Notes: generated by a model from the letters alone, not told the origin. A stretch of DNA of 57,627 bases from an uncultured Christensenella sp. (GCA_910585785.1 CAJUEV010000009.1:1-57627); one strand, 5' to 3'; counted from the stretch's first letter, positions 1-9,041 are shown. Program-made: numbers and translations.

Positions 1-49
1 CGACCTCATCCTTACCAAGGATGTGCTCTACCGACTGAGCCACAGCAGC
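1..49 (-). tRNA. tRNA-Thr (anticodon GGT), 3' part cut off by the window edge
   Basis: On the minus strand the sequence starts with a 7-base acceptor arm (GCTGCTG), then TG, a D-arm GCTC/GAGC and an anticodon stem CATCC/GGATG enclosing the loop TTGGTAA. The anticodon is GGT, which reads the threonine codons ACC and ACU. The variable loop, T-arm and 3' acceptor strand lie outside the window. A perfect vegetative promoter stands 20 bases upstream. This tRNA matches the probable ACC specifier of the thrS T-box further along the window. Confidence 0.93.
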
Positions 50-69
50 AATATTCAACTTACTTGAAT

Positions 70-98
70 ATTATATTTAAAAACCCGTATATTGTCAA
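70..98 (-). promoter_or_regulatory. Vegetative promoter of tRNA-Thr
   Basis: Minus strand reads TTGACA, 17 bases, TATAAT: a perfect sigma-A consensus with ideal spacing. The -10 element is about 20 bases from the first tRNA base, so the transcript would have a short leader that is trimmed. Confidence 0.85.
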
Positions 99-167
99 TT
101 CTTTTTACACTTTTTTGACGGTTTTTACTTTAAATTTTTATTTGTTTTTTTTTGATAAAATAAACTT

Positions 168-197
168 GACGGGCAAGGATATTCACCTATGCCCGTC
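168..197. terminator. Probable bidirectional terminator hairpin
   Basis: GACGGGCA and TGCCCGTC form an 8-bp stem around a 14-base loop. It lies downstream of the 118-codon minus-strand gene and is followed on both strands by T-rich but interrupted tracts. It most likely ends that gene's transcript. The rest of 50-243 is AT-rich and shows no other feature apart from the tRNA promoter. Confidence 0.45.
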
Positions 198-243
198 TTA
201 TATTTTATGTTTCAATTTTCAAAAGAGTTTGTAAAATTTGCAA

Positions 244-600
244 TTATTTTCTTTTTGCAATCGCTATTCTTATGTACTTTTTATCGGTTTTTTCCGCGGG
301 AATTTCCTCGGGCTCGTCCTCTACAACGGCGTCTGCGGGCAAATATGCTGCGGCGGCAATTTCAACTTGCATTCCCTCCGCCTGCTTCATTTTTACATAA
401 GCGACAGCGCAAGGATATTTTACCCATTTATCGCACATAGCGCAAAAAGGCGCGTATTCTCCGCACAAATCACGGCACATTTTTTGGCTGTTTTCAAATT
501 TATCCACGTCTATCGTCTGCTGAATATTTTTAAGATTTTGAATATTGAGTTCCGCAGGCATAGATTTTAAAAGTTTCAAAGGCGCTTCGCTATTCCACAT
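244..600 (-). CDS. Small cysteine-rich hypothetical protein (118 aa)
   Basis: I do not recognise this protein. The start is well supported: AAGGAG lies about 9 bases before the ATG and a consensus promoter lies further upstream. The product has no signal peptide or membrane helix. Residues 42-63 hold a compact cysteine cluster (C42, C46, C53, C56 and C63, by eye) that could bind a metal. The C-terminal third is acidic, then ends in a lysine/arginine-rich tail. It is transcribed alone, between the pfkB kinase and the tRNA-Thr gene. Function unknown; a small zinc- or iron-binding protein is only a guess. Confidence 0.72.
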   Translation of the reverse strand: MWNSEAPLKLLKSMPAELNIQNLKNIQQTIDVDKFENSQKMCRDLCGEYAPFCAMCDKWVKYPCAVAYVKMKQAEGMQVEIAAAAYLPADAVVEDEPEEIPAEKTDKKYIRIAIAKRK

Positions 601-630
601 AAAAAATCACTCCTTGGTTTTAATGTATTT

Positions 631-659
631 ATTATAATACAAACCGTTTATTTTTTCAA
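631..659 (-). promoter_or_regulatory. Vegetative promoter of the 118-codon gene
   Basis: Minus strand TTGAAA, 17 bases, TATAAT. It sits between the end of the PfkB kinase gene and the hypothetical gene, so the latter has its own transcript. Confidence 0.7.
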
Positions 660-668
660 GTATTTATG

Positions 669-1592
669 TCAAATTTCTTTTACGGTCAAAGCCGATAGAA
701 TTTCTTCGTATTTGTCTTTTCCGAACGATATGCTGTTGGGGGAAGTTACCGCCGCCGTTCCCGCCGCCACGCCGCATTTTAAAATATCTTCAAGCGACCC
801 GCCTGAAACAAGCGCCTGCGTTGCCGCCGCCACCATTCCGTCGCCGGCTCCTACTGTTGAATTCATTGCTACGTTTACGCTTTTGCTGTAAAGATTGCGC
901 TTTCCGTCCGTAATAATCGCGCCCTTTTTGCCCATAGAAAGTAAAACGCGCTTTGCTCCCAAGTCCAACAACTGCTTACATCCCGCAAGTAACTCAGCCT
1001 GAGTTTTTAATGGCTTTTTTAACGTTCTTTCAAGTTCTTCAATGTTGGGTTTCACCAAATCCACGCCCGTTTTTAAGGCGGAAAACAACCTCTCGCCCTC
1101 GCTGTCGACTACTTTTATAACGTTTTTCGGAATTGCGCTCAGCAATTTTCCGTAATAGTCTGGCGACATTCCGCGCGCCAGACTTCCGGAAAGTACAACC
1201 GCTTCGCTTTGCCGGGCAATATTGCTTACAACACGTATCAATTCATTCTGCTTTTCTTCGTCAACTTCCGGACTGACGTCGTCGATTTCGGTAAGCATAG
1301 ATTTATTGTCAATAAATTTATAATTTTCGCGCACGCGTCCCTTGCACCATACAAATTTATACGGCACGCCTTCGCGGTGCAGTTCCTGTTCGAATAAATT
1401 TCCGTTCCCTTCGTACATAAAGCCGGTAGCGAAAACTTCCGACTTCAATCTTGCCAGTCCTATGGCGGCGTTCAACGCTTTTCCCGTAAAAAATACGCGC
1501 TTGCTTATAATTTTATGCGACATACCTACGGCAAGAGAATCCACCTCGATATTGACGTCTATACAAGGACTAAGACAAACAGATAATATCAT
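669..1592 (-). CDS. PfkB-family sugar kinase, 1-phosphofructokinase-like
   Basis: Ribokinase/PfkB-fold kinase, probably phosphorylating fructose 1-phosphate or tagatose 6-phosphate with ATP. The N-terminus MILSVCLSPCID matches the usual FruK/LacC start, and GAGDGMVAAA near residue 248 is the PfkB signature with the catalytic Asp. The first signature is degenerate (TGKALN instead of GGKGxN), which makes substrate choice uncertain. The frame stays open to 1652, but the extra 20 codons would run through the pfkA terminator hairpin, so I place the start at ATG 1592. No strong Shine-Dalgarno is visible. It follows pfkA, so both act on hexose phosphates. No PTS or FruR gene is nearby. Confidence 0.82.
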   Translation of the reverse strand: MILSVCLSPCIDVNIEVDSLAVGMSHKIISKRVFFTGKALNAAIGLARLKSEVFATGFMYEGNGNLFEQELHREGVPYKFVWCKGRVRENYKFIDNKSMLTEIDDVSPEVDEEKQNELIRVVSNIARQSEAVVLSGSLARGMSPDYYGKLLSAIPKNVIKVVDSEGERLFSALKTGVDLVKPNIEELERTLKKPLKTQAELLAGCKQLLDLGAKRVLLSMGKKGAIITDGKRNLYSKSVNVAMNSTVGAGDGMVAAATQALVSGGSLEDILKCGVAAGTAAVTSPNSISFGKDKYEEILSALTVKEI

Positions 1593-1621
1593 TATAATTA
1601 AAACCCTAACTGAATTTGCAA

Positions 1622-1649
1622 GAAAAAAGCCGATTTTGTCATCGGCTTT
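1622..1649 (-). terminator. Rho-independent terminator after pfkA
   Basis: AAAGCCGA and TCGGCTTT form an 8-bp stem followed on the minus strand by six T. It sits about 10 bases after the pfkA stop and before the PfkB kinase start. The kinase is therefore expressed by read-through or from a promoter of its own. Confidence 0.75.
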
Positions 1650-1657
1650 CACTGTTT

Positions 1658-2620
1658 TTACATTGAAATCATTTGTAAAGTTTCGTAAAGTTCGTAATTA
1701 AACTTCTTCTTCATACTTACCGCCTCGATTATATCAAGGTCGATAATTTCGTTTTTGCGTATGCCTACGACTCTGTTGCCGATACCGTCGTTTAAAAGCC
1801 TGACGGCCTTGTTACCGAATTGAGCGGCAAGCATTCTGTCCGCCATTGTCGGCGAACCTCCGCGCTGAATGTGTCCGATAGTCGTGGGGCGTACCGAATA
1901 AGTAGTAACGGATTGCAGTTGTTTTGCAAATTCATCAGCAGTGCAAACGCCTTCCGCAACAACCACTATGTTTGAATGTTTTCCGTTCGCGCGGGAACGG
2001 TTTATTTTCATAACTATATCGTCCAAATCGAAAACAACTTCGGGGACGACTATAATTTCGGCTCCGCTCGCAATTCCCGCAAACAATGCAATATCGCCGC
2101 AACGTCTGCCCATAACTTCGACAACCGAAATTCTTTCGTGCGAGGTCATAGTATCGCGGAGTTTGTTTATTACGTCAAGGCAGGTGTTAACCGCGGTATC
2201 GAAGCCAAGAGTATAATCGGTATATTCAAGGTCGTTATCGATTGTGCCGGGTATACCTATCGTGGGAACGCCGTATTCTTCCGAAAGGCATTTTGCGCCC
2301 CTGAATGAACCGTCTCCGCCTATAACCACAAGCCCCTCGATTCCACGCGCTTCCAAAGTTTTTACTGCCTTTTTCTGTCCTTCTTTCGTAAGCATTTCAA
2401 GGCAGCGCGCCGTTCTCAACTTGGTGCCGCCTCTTTGAACTATATCGGAAACGGAACGCATTTCAAGGGGAACCATATCGTCGTCGATAAGTCCCTGATA
2501 TCCGCGCTTAACTCCGTAAACTTCCATACCGAAATAAATTGCAGTACGAACAACCGCTCTGATGCACGCGTTCATTCCGGGAGCGTCGCCGCCGCTAGTA
2601 AGCAAACCTATTCTTTTCAT
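1658..2620 (-). CDS. pfkA: ATP-dependent 6-phosphofructokinase
   Basis: Committed step of glycolysis: fructose 6-phosphate plus ATP to fructose 1,6-bisphosphate, in the cytoplasm as a tetramer. At 320 aa it has the normal bacterial length. Visible motifs are GGDAPG (10-15, ATP loop), GGDGS (101-105) and PGTIDND (124-130, catalytic Asp128). MGRRCGDIAL forms part of the substrate and effector sites. The glycine after the ATP loop is that of the ATP-type, not the PPi-type, enzyme. GGAGG lies 6 bases before the ATG. It follows dnaE, as in clostridial genomes, but has its own promoter and a terminator right behind it. Confidence 0.97.
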   Translation of the reverse strand: MKRIGLLTSGGDAPGMNACIRAVVRTAIYFGMEVYGVKRGYQGLIDDDMVPLEMRSVSDIVQRGGTKLRTARCLEMLTKEGQKKAVKTLEARGIEGLVVIGGDGSFRGAKCLSEEYGVPTIGIPGTIDNDLEYTDYTLGFDTAVNTCLDVINKLRDTMTSHERISVVEVMGRRCGDIALFAGIASGAEIIVVPEVVFDLDDIVMKINRSRANGKHSNIVVVAEGVCTADEFAKQLQSVTTYSVRPTTIGHIQRGGSPTMADRMLAAQFGNKAVRLLNDGIGNRVVGIRKNEIIDLDIIEAVSMKKKFNYELYETLQMISM

Positions 2621-2698
2621 AGAAACCTCCGCTGTCGCAATTGCGTTTGTGCGCCAAGTCCCCCGCAGCGCAAAAACATTTCTACATCATTCTAAATC

Positions 2699-2727
2699 AT
2701 TATAACAAATCGGTTTTAAAAATACAA
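2699..2727 (-). promoter_or_regulatory. Vegetative promoter of pfkA
   Basis: Minus strand TTGTAT, 17 bases, TATAAT, in the gap between dnaE and pfkA. It gives a leader of roughly 70 bases before the pfkA start. Confidence 0.75.
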
Positions 2728-2750
2728 CAGTTTTTTACAATTTTTAACAT

Positions 2751-5700
2751 TTAATCTACGTATTTTACATCTTGCTGTTCAAGGAACGAATAAAGTTCGG
2801 CAAGCAATCCCCTGCAATAATTTACGCGATACGGCAGAATGTACTTTTTGCCGCCCCTGACTATCTTACATACTGTTTCGCCCGTATAATTTGAAAGCAT
2901 TGAAACAAGGTCGTCAAAGTTTTCGTCGTCCAAAGCGCCCGCGTTAAGCCACAGCACGCCTTCTTCTTTTGGCGCGGAGGGCGCTGTTTCGCCTGCGGAA
3001 GTTTCGTCGTCGCTTTTTACAACTTCCGCTTCCGTCAAATCGTCGACTATGCAGGAAAAGCCTTTTTCGGGGTCAACGTCAAGTTTACCGCTTATTTTAA
3101 CGATTTTATCGTTTGCAATGTAGGCTTTAACTTTTTCGTAAACGGCGGGAAAGCAAACGCATTCCAAGCTTCCGTGCACGTCTTCCAAATTCATAAACGC
3201 CATAAAAGCGCCCGTACGCTTTGTTGTGGTGCGGCGCATCGAACTTATGATTCCCGCCATAGTTATGCGCATACCGTCTTTTACGCGGTTATAAGTCCTT
3301 ATTCCGTCCTCGTCCTCGGTATAATCGTTGAAAAACGAGCAATCGAACGTGCAATCGGGGAAAGCGTGCGCGTATTTTTCAAACGGATGCCCGCTGACGT
3401 AAACGCCCAGCACTTCCTTTTCCTTGGCAAGCTTTGCGTTTAGTTCAAGTTCGGGAATGTCCGGATACTCCACTTCAAGCTTTTCGTCTTCAATAAAATC
3501 GCCGAACAGCGTCATCTGCGCGCTGTTCTTTTGTTTGCTTATCGCCTTAGCCCTTGCGCAAAGCGGCTCGTAAACGGCGGCAAGCCGCGAGCGCGCGATG
3601 CCCATTTCGTCAAACGCTCCCGAATAAATCAATCCTTCGATAAGCCGCGAGTTTAAAACGTTCACGTATTTGCTGTTGGGGGCGTCGCTGTCCGTCATAA
3701 GATTGCTGCAACGTGAAATAAAGTCGGCAAAATCAACAAAATTGCCGTTCTTTTCGCGTTCTTCTATTATTGCGTCGATTACTCCCTGTCCTACGCCCTT
3801 CAAAGCGGAAAGTCCGAACCTTACGCCGTCGTTTTCGACCTTAAACATAGAACGGCTTTTATTTATATCGGGCGGTAAAACCTTGAATTTTTTCTCTTTT
3901 AAATAAAGTACGTATTTTGTAATTTCGTCAATTTTATTGAGTCGGTTGTTTAAAAGTCCGCAAATAAATTCTTTACAATAATACTTTTTCAGCCACGCCG
4001 TCTGATATGCAAGTACAGCGTATGCCGCTGCGTGCGACTTGTTGAAGGCGTAAGACGCAAAGTTTTCCATATCGCCGAAAATTTTGTTTGCAACTTCGCT
4101 TGTAATTCCGTTTTGCACACATCCTTTTATAGCCGAACCGTTGATGTCGCTTACGCCGCCGTTGATAAACTTTTCCTTCTGCGCCATAAGCGTTTTTTTG
4201 TCTTTTTTACCCATCGCTCGGCGGACCAAATCCGCCTCGCCAAGCGAAAAGCCCGCCAGGTCCTGAAATATCTGCATAACCTGTTCCTGATAAACGGGTA
4301 TACCGTACGTTACGCTTAAAATCTTTTCTTCCTGCGGACAATCGAAAGTTATTGGCTCCTGCCCGTGCTTACGCAGACAAAACGAGTCGATAAACTGCAT
4401 AGGACCGGGACGATAAAGCGCGACTCCCGCTATCAAGTCTTCGAGTTTGTCCGGTTTTAAGGTTTTCATAAACCTTTTCATACCGCCGGCTTCCAATTGG
4501 AACACTCCGTCCGTATCGCCTTCGGAAATAATCGAGTAGGCGCCGCCGTCCTCGTAACCTATTTTGTCAAAGTCGACGTCTACGCCGTAATTTTCCTTGA
4601 TGTAATCAATCGCCTTTTTGATGTCGGTCAAAGTAACCAACGCCAAAAAGTCCATTTTCAACATTCCCAACGCTTCAATTTCTTTTGCAACGAACTGCGT
4701 TGTAATATCTTCGCCGTTTCTTGAAAGCGGAACGTTATCCGCTATTCTTTTCTGGCAGATAACTACGCCCGCGGCGTGCATACCCGTCTGTCTGGGCATA
4801 CCTTCAATTTTAAGCGCCATATCTATAACTCGGCGAAGCGCCTCGTCGGAGTCGTATATCTCGCAAAATTCTCGGTTGCGCGCGGCTTTTAGTTCCTGAT
4901 ACTTTCCTTCCAGCGAAGCCCGCTTGTCCTCGTCGGTTTCCTCTTCCCATTTTTTCTTCGCTGCGTCCAGCCTCCTGCCCAGCAAATCGCTTATGGAAGT
5001 TTTTCCGTCCATTATTTTGGTTAAACGGTCCGTTTCGGAATACGGCACGCGCATAACGCGCCCTACGTCCTTGATAGAGTTTTTTGCCGCCATAGTTCCG
5101 AAAGTTACAATCTGGCAGACGTTTTCATAGCCGTATTTTTTGCGCACGTATTCTATCGTTTCCTCTCGCCTGTCCGTGCAAAAATCTATATCAAAGTCTG
5201 GCATTGAAACGCGGTCGGGATTCAAAAATCTTTCAAAAAGCAAGTCATATTGCAACGGTTCTACGTCGGTTATGCCTATTGAATAAGCTACAATCGAGCT
5301 AACGCCCGAGCCGCGCCCGGGTCCTACCGGTATGCCGTGCTCCTTCGACCAGTTGATAAAATCCCAGACGACAAGATAATAATCGGCGTAACCCATTCCG
5401 CAGATAATGTTCAATTCATATTCGGCGCGCTTTAACTCGGCTTCGCCCAACTTGTCGCCGTAGCGTTTCTTTAAGCCCTCGTCGGTAAGTTTGTGCAAAT
5501 ATTCTACCGAAGTCATACCGTCAGGCGCGGTGTACTCGGGTATAAGCGTTTTGTCCTTTATAGGATAACCCTTTTTATCCAGATTAAAGGCTTGCTCGGT
5601 CACCTTTTCGGCTATAACGCGGGTGTTTGATATTGCTTTCGGCAGATTGGGGAACAGCGCCGCCATCTCGTCGCCCGTCTTAAAATAGAATTCGTTTGTT

Positions 5701-6401
5701 GAAAACTTCATTCTTTTCGGGTCGTCAAGCTGCTTTTTCATCTGTATGCACATAAGAACGTCCTGCATTTCCGCGTCGCTCTTTTCAAGATAGTGCACGT
5801 CGTTGGTCGCCACTAGTTCGGCGCCGATTTCTTCCGCAATTTTTATAAGATGCGGCAAAATCTGCCTTTCTTCCGGAATTCCGTGGTCCTGAATTTCTAT
5901 GTAAAAATCTTCGCCGAATATCGCTTGCAATTCCAGCGCCATCTTTTTTGCGCCTTCGTAATCGCCTGCGAGAATTCTGCGCGGGATTCCGCCCGCAAGA
6001 CAAGCCGAAAGGCAAATTACGCCCTCGGAATGCTCTTTTAAAACTTTGTAATCTATTTTCGGCTTATAGTAAAACCCGTCGACAAAAGCCATAGAGTCAA
6101 GCTGAACCAGATTTTTGTATCCCGCTTTATTTTTTGCAAGCAGGATTAGGTGCTCGGCAGTGTTTGACGATTTGTCGTGCATATCCTTCGTCATATAAAA
6201 TTCACAGCCGATTATGTATTTTATGCCCGCGGAAAAAGCCTTTTCGGCAAGTTGCAACGTGCCGTACATATTTCCGTGGTCGGTTATGCACACCGTATCT
6301 ATGCCGTGTTTCTTGCAGTAATCTATAAGATTATCTATCTTGCAGGCGCCGTCAAGCAGTGAATATTCCGTATGAAGGTGTAAGTGTACGAAGTCTGTCA
6401 T
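2751..6401 (-). CDS. dnaE: DNA polymerase III alpha subunit, DnaE type
   Basis: Replicative C-family polymerase. In Firmicutes it normally works next to PolC, extending primers mainly on the lagging strand. The 1216 aa show the expected order: an N-terminal PHP domain (HLHTEYSLLDG at 6-16, ITDHG near 40), the palm with GPGRGSG near 362, the catalytic acidic motif PDFDIDF near 401-407 and KMDFLAL near 590. Then come the fingers, helix-hairpin-helix and beta-clamp binding region, and a C-terminal OB fold near 1040-1110. It lacks the 3'-5' exonuclease domain of PolC. It starts 12 bases after whiA and is co-transcribed with it. Confidence 0.97.
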   Translation of the reverse strand: MTDFVHLHLHTEYSLLDGACKIDNLIDYCKKHGIDTVCITDHGNMYGTLQLAEKAFSAGIKYIIGCEFYMTKDMHDKSSNTAEHLILLAKNKAGYKNLVQLDSMAFVDGFYYKPKIDYKVLKEHSEGVICLSACLAGGIPRRILAGDYEGAKKMALELQAIFGEDFYIEIQDHGIPEERQILPHLIKIAEEIGAELVATNDVHYLEKSDAEMQDVLMCIQMKKQLDDPKRMKFSTNEFYFKTGDEMAALFPNLPKAISNTRVIAEKVTEQAFNLDKKGYPIKDKTLIPEYTAPDGMTSVEYLHKLTDEGLKKRYGDKLGEAELKRAEYELNIICGMGYADYYLVVWDFINWSKEHGIPVGPGRGSGVSSIVAYSIGITDVEPLQYDLLFERFLNPDRVSMPDFDIDFCTDRREETIEYVRKKYGYENVCQIVTFGTMAAKNSIKDVGRVMRVPYSETDRLTKIMDGKTSISDLLGRRLDAAKKKWEEETDEDKRASLEGKYQELKAARNREFCEIYDSDEALRRVIDMALKIEGMPRQTGMHAAGVVICQKRIADNVPLSRNGEDITTQFVAKEIEALGMLKMDFLALVTLTDIKKAIDYIKENYGVDVDFDKIGYEDGGAYSIISEGDTDGVFQLEAGGMKRFMKTLKPDKLEDLIAGVALYRPGPMQFIDSFCLRKHGQEPITFDCPQEEKILSVTYGIPVYQEQVMQIFQDLAGFSLGEADLVRRAMGKKDKKTLMAQKEKFINGGVSDINGSAIKGCVQNGITSEVANKIFGDMENFASYAFNKSHAAAYAVLAYQTAWLKKYYCKEFICGLLNNRLNKIDEITKYVLYLKEKKFKVLPPDINKSRSMFKVENDGVRFGLSALKGVGQGVIDAIIEEREKNGNFVDFADFISRCSNLMTDSDAPNSKYVNVLNSRLIEGLIYSGAFDEMGIARSRLAAVYEPLCARAKAISKQKNSAQMTLFGDFIEDEKLEVEYPDIPELELNAKLAKEKEVLGVYVSGHPFEKYAHAFPDCTFDCSFFNDYTEDEDGIRTYNRVKDGMRITMAGIISSMRRTTTKRTGAFMAFMNLEDVHGSLECVCFPAVYEKVKAYIANDKIVKISGKLDVDPEKGFSCIVDDLTEAEVVKSDDETSAGETAPSAPKEEGVLWLNAGALDDENFDDLVSMLSNYTGETVCKIVRGGKKYILPYRVNYCRGLLAELYSFLEQQDVKYVD

Positions 6402-6413
6402 TTGTTTATCCTC

Positions 6414-7364
6414 TTATTCCTGACCGAGCGCCCGCGCAAGTTCAAGAATTTTTCTCATTCTGTGGTTTATACAGCTTTTAGAAATGGAAAGCCGCGCGGC
6501 AAGTTCCTGCATAGAAGCGTTTTTATCCGCAAGTCGACAGGTTGCAACGTCAAAAAGCGGCTTTTCAAGCGCTTTGAGCCCGATAGTCTGAGCGATGGTT
6601 TCTATCGCGCGCACCTGCTTGACGGAAGCGGTAACGGTTTTATCTATATTTGAAACAGAGCAGTTGTTTACTCTGTTGGCGTTATTTTGTTTATCCTTAT
6701 ATTCCGCAAGTCTGTTAAGTTTTTCAAGGCTTTTTCCGCAGCCCATAACATTGAGAATATCGGAAATTACTTCCTTGCTCTTTACGTAAACTACCGTATT
6801 TTCCTTGCGGGTTACAAGTTTTGCAAGTATTTCAAACTCGCATAGCAATTCGCAAAAATCGTCGGCAAGTTGTTTTTGAGCAAAAATAATTTCAAAGTGA
6901 TAGCCTGTCCTGCTGTAAATTTCCTCCTCGGGTAAAGTACAGCTTCCGCCGCCCAAAAACGCTCCTTTAAGATAGCTTAATTTACTTTTTTTACTTGAAA
7001 CTAGCCCTTCGTCTATTCCCGTTATAAACTCGGTGCCTTCCGAAGTTTTCTCAATAATTTTTAAATCTTCCAACAAACTTTCCGAATTTTCGTTCAGACA
7101 CTCGAAAGTCATCTTGTTTTTTTCGCTTTTATAATCGAAGGTCACGCCCTTAAACGAAAGCGAAAGACCGTGCTCTAACATTTCGGACAAGTAATTCGCC
7201 GTTTCCTCGTTTTCGGTAATAAGTTCGAAGCCTATTTTTTTGTCGCGCAATAAAACGCTTCCGCCCGTTCTTACGAACGCCGAAAGCATTGCATAGCGGC
7301 AAGCCTTGTCTTCCGCAGGTTGAGAAGTTATTTCGTTTTTTATTTCTTCGGTAAAACTTTTCAT
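6414..7364 (-). CDS. whiA: WhiA-type DNA-binding regulator
   Basis: WhiA (DUF199) joins an N-terminal LAGLIDADG homing-endonuclease-like fold without nuclease activity to a C-terminal helix-turn-helix. It affects sporulation in actinomycetes and cell division or chromosome segregation in Bacillus. The 316-aa length is normal. The C-terminus carries the typical HTH (ISKSCINHRMRKI, about 290-305). It sits between the PHP gene and dnaE. Clostridial genomes usually have rapZ and yvcK just upstream of whiA; neither is present here. Confidence 0.94.
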   Translation of the reverse strand: MKSFTEEIKNEITSQPAEDKACRYAMLSAFVRTGGSVLLRDKKIGFELITENEETANYLSEMLEHGLSLSFKGVTFDYKSEKNKMTFECLNENSESLLEDLKIIEKTSEGTEFITGIDEGLVSSKKSKLSYLKGAFLGGGSCTLPEEEIYSRTGYHFEIIFAQKQLADDFCELLCEFEILAKLVTRKENTVVYVKSKEVISDILNVMGCGKSLEKLNRLAEYKDKQNNANRVNNCSVSNIDKTVTASVKQVRAIETIAQTIGLKALEKPLFDVATCRLADKNASMQELAARLSISKSCINHRMRKILELARALGQE

Positions 7365-7365
7365 T

Positions 7366-8142
7366 TTACAGATGCCTTATCTTGTATTCGGTAAATCTGA
7401 ACGTCGGCAACTTACCGTCTATATTTTCAATTAACTCATTTGAAATTGAGGCTTCGGCAAGCAATTGCTCGGCGATTTTCGTGTCGCCCACTCTGTTCGA
7501 CGAGTGAGCGTCGGAATTAATTACAAATTTTACGCCCGTTTCAGCCATATAATTTAATTCTTCGGCGGAAATATGACGTTTTTTTGTATTGATTTCAATG
7601 TATGTGCCGTAATCGGCGCAGCACTTGGCAACTTCGCGCAAATTGCAATAGCACTTAAAATTGATATGTGTAAGGATATCGACAGGGTTATTTTTTATTA
7701 CGTGTATATAGGCCTTTGTAGTTGTGTCAATTACGCTTTGAGAAGGCTTTTTTCCGAATTTATAAGCGGTATAGTTTTTAAACATTATATTGTAAAAGTC
7801 AGAAAAACTCTTATATTTCAAAACTTCGTGAATGCCGCATAGGTAAATATCGAAAAACTGCAAATCGTCAAACCGCATATCGGTTTCGCCGTCAACTGAA
7901 ATAACGTTGCTTTCCATACCCATAAGCACTTTAACGCCTGTAAGATGCTCCGCCTGATTGATTTCCTCTCTCAAAGCAACAAGTTTTTTGCGTTTTAATC
8001 CGAAAAGTAAATGATTAAACCCGTGGTCGGTTATTGCAACTTGCTTCAATCCTGCGGTTTTTGCCGCCTGCGCATTATCCAAAACGGTATTTTTTCCGTG
8101 AGAATACGGAGTATGAGTATGATAGTCAGCCGTCAAAATCAT
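7366..8142 (-). CDS. PHP-domain phosphoesterase, YcdX-like
   Basis: A stand-alone PHP (polymerase and histidinol phosphatase) hydrolase. The metal motifs are visible: DYHTHTPYSHG near the N-terminus, ITDHG near 40, a Glu in GMESN, THIN, and the closing NSDAHSS. The family includes histidinol and nucleotide phosphatases; the substrate here is unknown. The frame also allows a GTG three codons earlier, but AGGTG is 6 bases before the ATG at 8142, which I prefer. It overlaps the end of murB by 17 bases and ends one base before whiA. Confidence 0.85.
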   Translation of the reverse strand: MILTADYHTHTPYSHGKNTVLDNAQAAKTAGLKQVAITDHGFNHLLFGLKRKKLVALREEINQAEHLTGVKVLMGMESNVISVDGETDMRFDDLQFFDIYLCGIHEVLKYKSFSDFYNIMFKNYTAYKFGKKPSQSVIDTTTKAYIHVIKNNPVDILTHINFKCYCNLREVAKCCADYGTYIEINTKKRHISAEELNYMAETGVKFVINSDAHSSNRVGDTKIAEQLLAEASISNELIENIDGKLPTFRFTEYKIRHL

Positions 8143-9025
8143 CAAAATCACCTATGTAAATCACTTCTTCTTCAAGAGTAACTCCGCAAAAATCGTAAAC
8201 CCGCCGCTTTACTTCCGCGATAAGATTGTATACGTCGCTTGCTTTCGCGCCGTTGTTTACTATAAAATTTGCGTGTTGTGAAGAAACTTCCGCCCCACCG
8301 TATTTTAAGCCCTTAATTCCTGCCTTGTCAATCAACATTCCCGCGCTTGCGTCTGGCGGATTTTTAAATACGCAGCCGCAAGTCTTACCCTTAGGCTGAG
8401 ATTGTCTTTTTTTAAGATAATATTGCACTTTTTCTTTAACTGCTTCACGGGGAACGGGAGAAAATGACAATTTAACTCCTAAAACGACGCAATCTATGTC
8501 ACGCATAATACTATGTTTATGAGCAAAATTGCACTCCTCTTTTGATAATTCGCGTGTTTTACCGTCATAAACAGTTACGGAAGAAACGTTTTCGGAAATA
8601 TGCTTTTCCAAAATGCCGCCGTTCATTAAAGCAAGTCCGCCTATGCTTGCGGGGATTCCCGCAAGATATTCCAATCCGCCTATGCCTTCTTTTATACAAA
8701 ATTTAAGCAATTCGGCAACCGTGGTCCCGGCACGGCAGTAAATGCAGTGTTCTTCTTTTATAATGCCGCGCAGAAATTTGGTGCATATAACGAATCCGTC
8801 ATAAAAGCCGTCGGCGACAAGCACGTTAGAGCCTTTGCCTAAAACTGTGTATTTCTCGCCCGCCTCTTTTAGATAATCAAACACTGCCGCCGCCTCTGCT
8901 TCCGTTTCGGGAAAATACGCAGCTTTTGCCGCTCCGCCAAGGCGGTATGTAGTATAGTCGGAAAATTTGAAGTTGCAGAGTTTTTTTATTCCGCTCAGCG
9001 ATAAGTTGTTTTCAATATCGGACAA
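8126..9025 (-). CDS. murB: UDP-N-acetylenolpyruvoylglucosamine reductase
   Basis: FAD/NADPH enzyme making UDP-N-acetylmuramate for peptidoglycan. The 299 aa are typical of the short type-II form. GKGSNVL (63-69) belongs to the FAD domain, and GIPASIGGLALMNGG (123-137) is diagnostic. The catalytic motif normally reads G-S-x-F-K-N-P; here it is GCVFKNP, with Cys218 in place of the proton-donating Ser. The start codon is TTG, with TAGGAG 9 bases upstream and a consensus promoter behind it. It opens the murB-PHP-whiA-dnaE transcription unit. Confidence 0.95.
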   Translation of the reverse strand: MSDIENNLSLSGIKKLCNFKFSDYTTYRLGGAAKAAYFPETEAEAAAVFDYLKEAGEKYTVLGKGSNVLVADGFYDGFVICTKFLRGIIKEEHCIYCRAGTTVAELLKFCIKEGIGGLEYLAGIPASIGGLALMNGGILEKHISENVSSVTVYDGKTRELSKEECNFAHKHSIMRDIDCVVLGVKLSFSPVPREAVKEKVQYYLKKRQSQPKGKTCGCVFKNPPDASAGMLIDKAGIKGLKYGGAEVSSQHANFIVNNGAKASDVYNLIAEVKRRVYDFCGVTLEEEVIYIGDFDDFDG

Positions 9026-9041
9026 AATATCAGTCTCCTAT

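Noticed and set aside
1593..1652. Longer PfkB kinase starting at 1652
   Set aside because: The extension runs through the pfkA terminator stem and its T-tract. The family's N-terminus begins at the internal Met.
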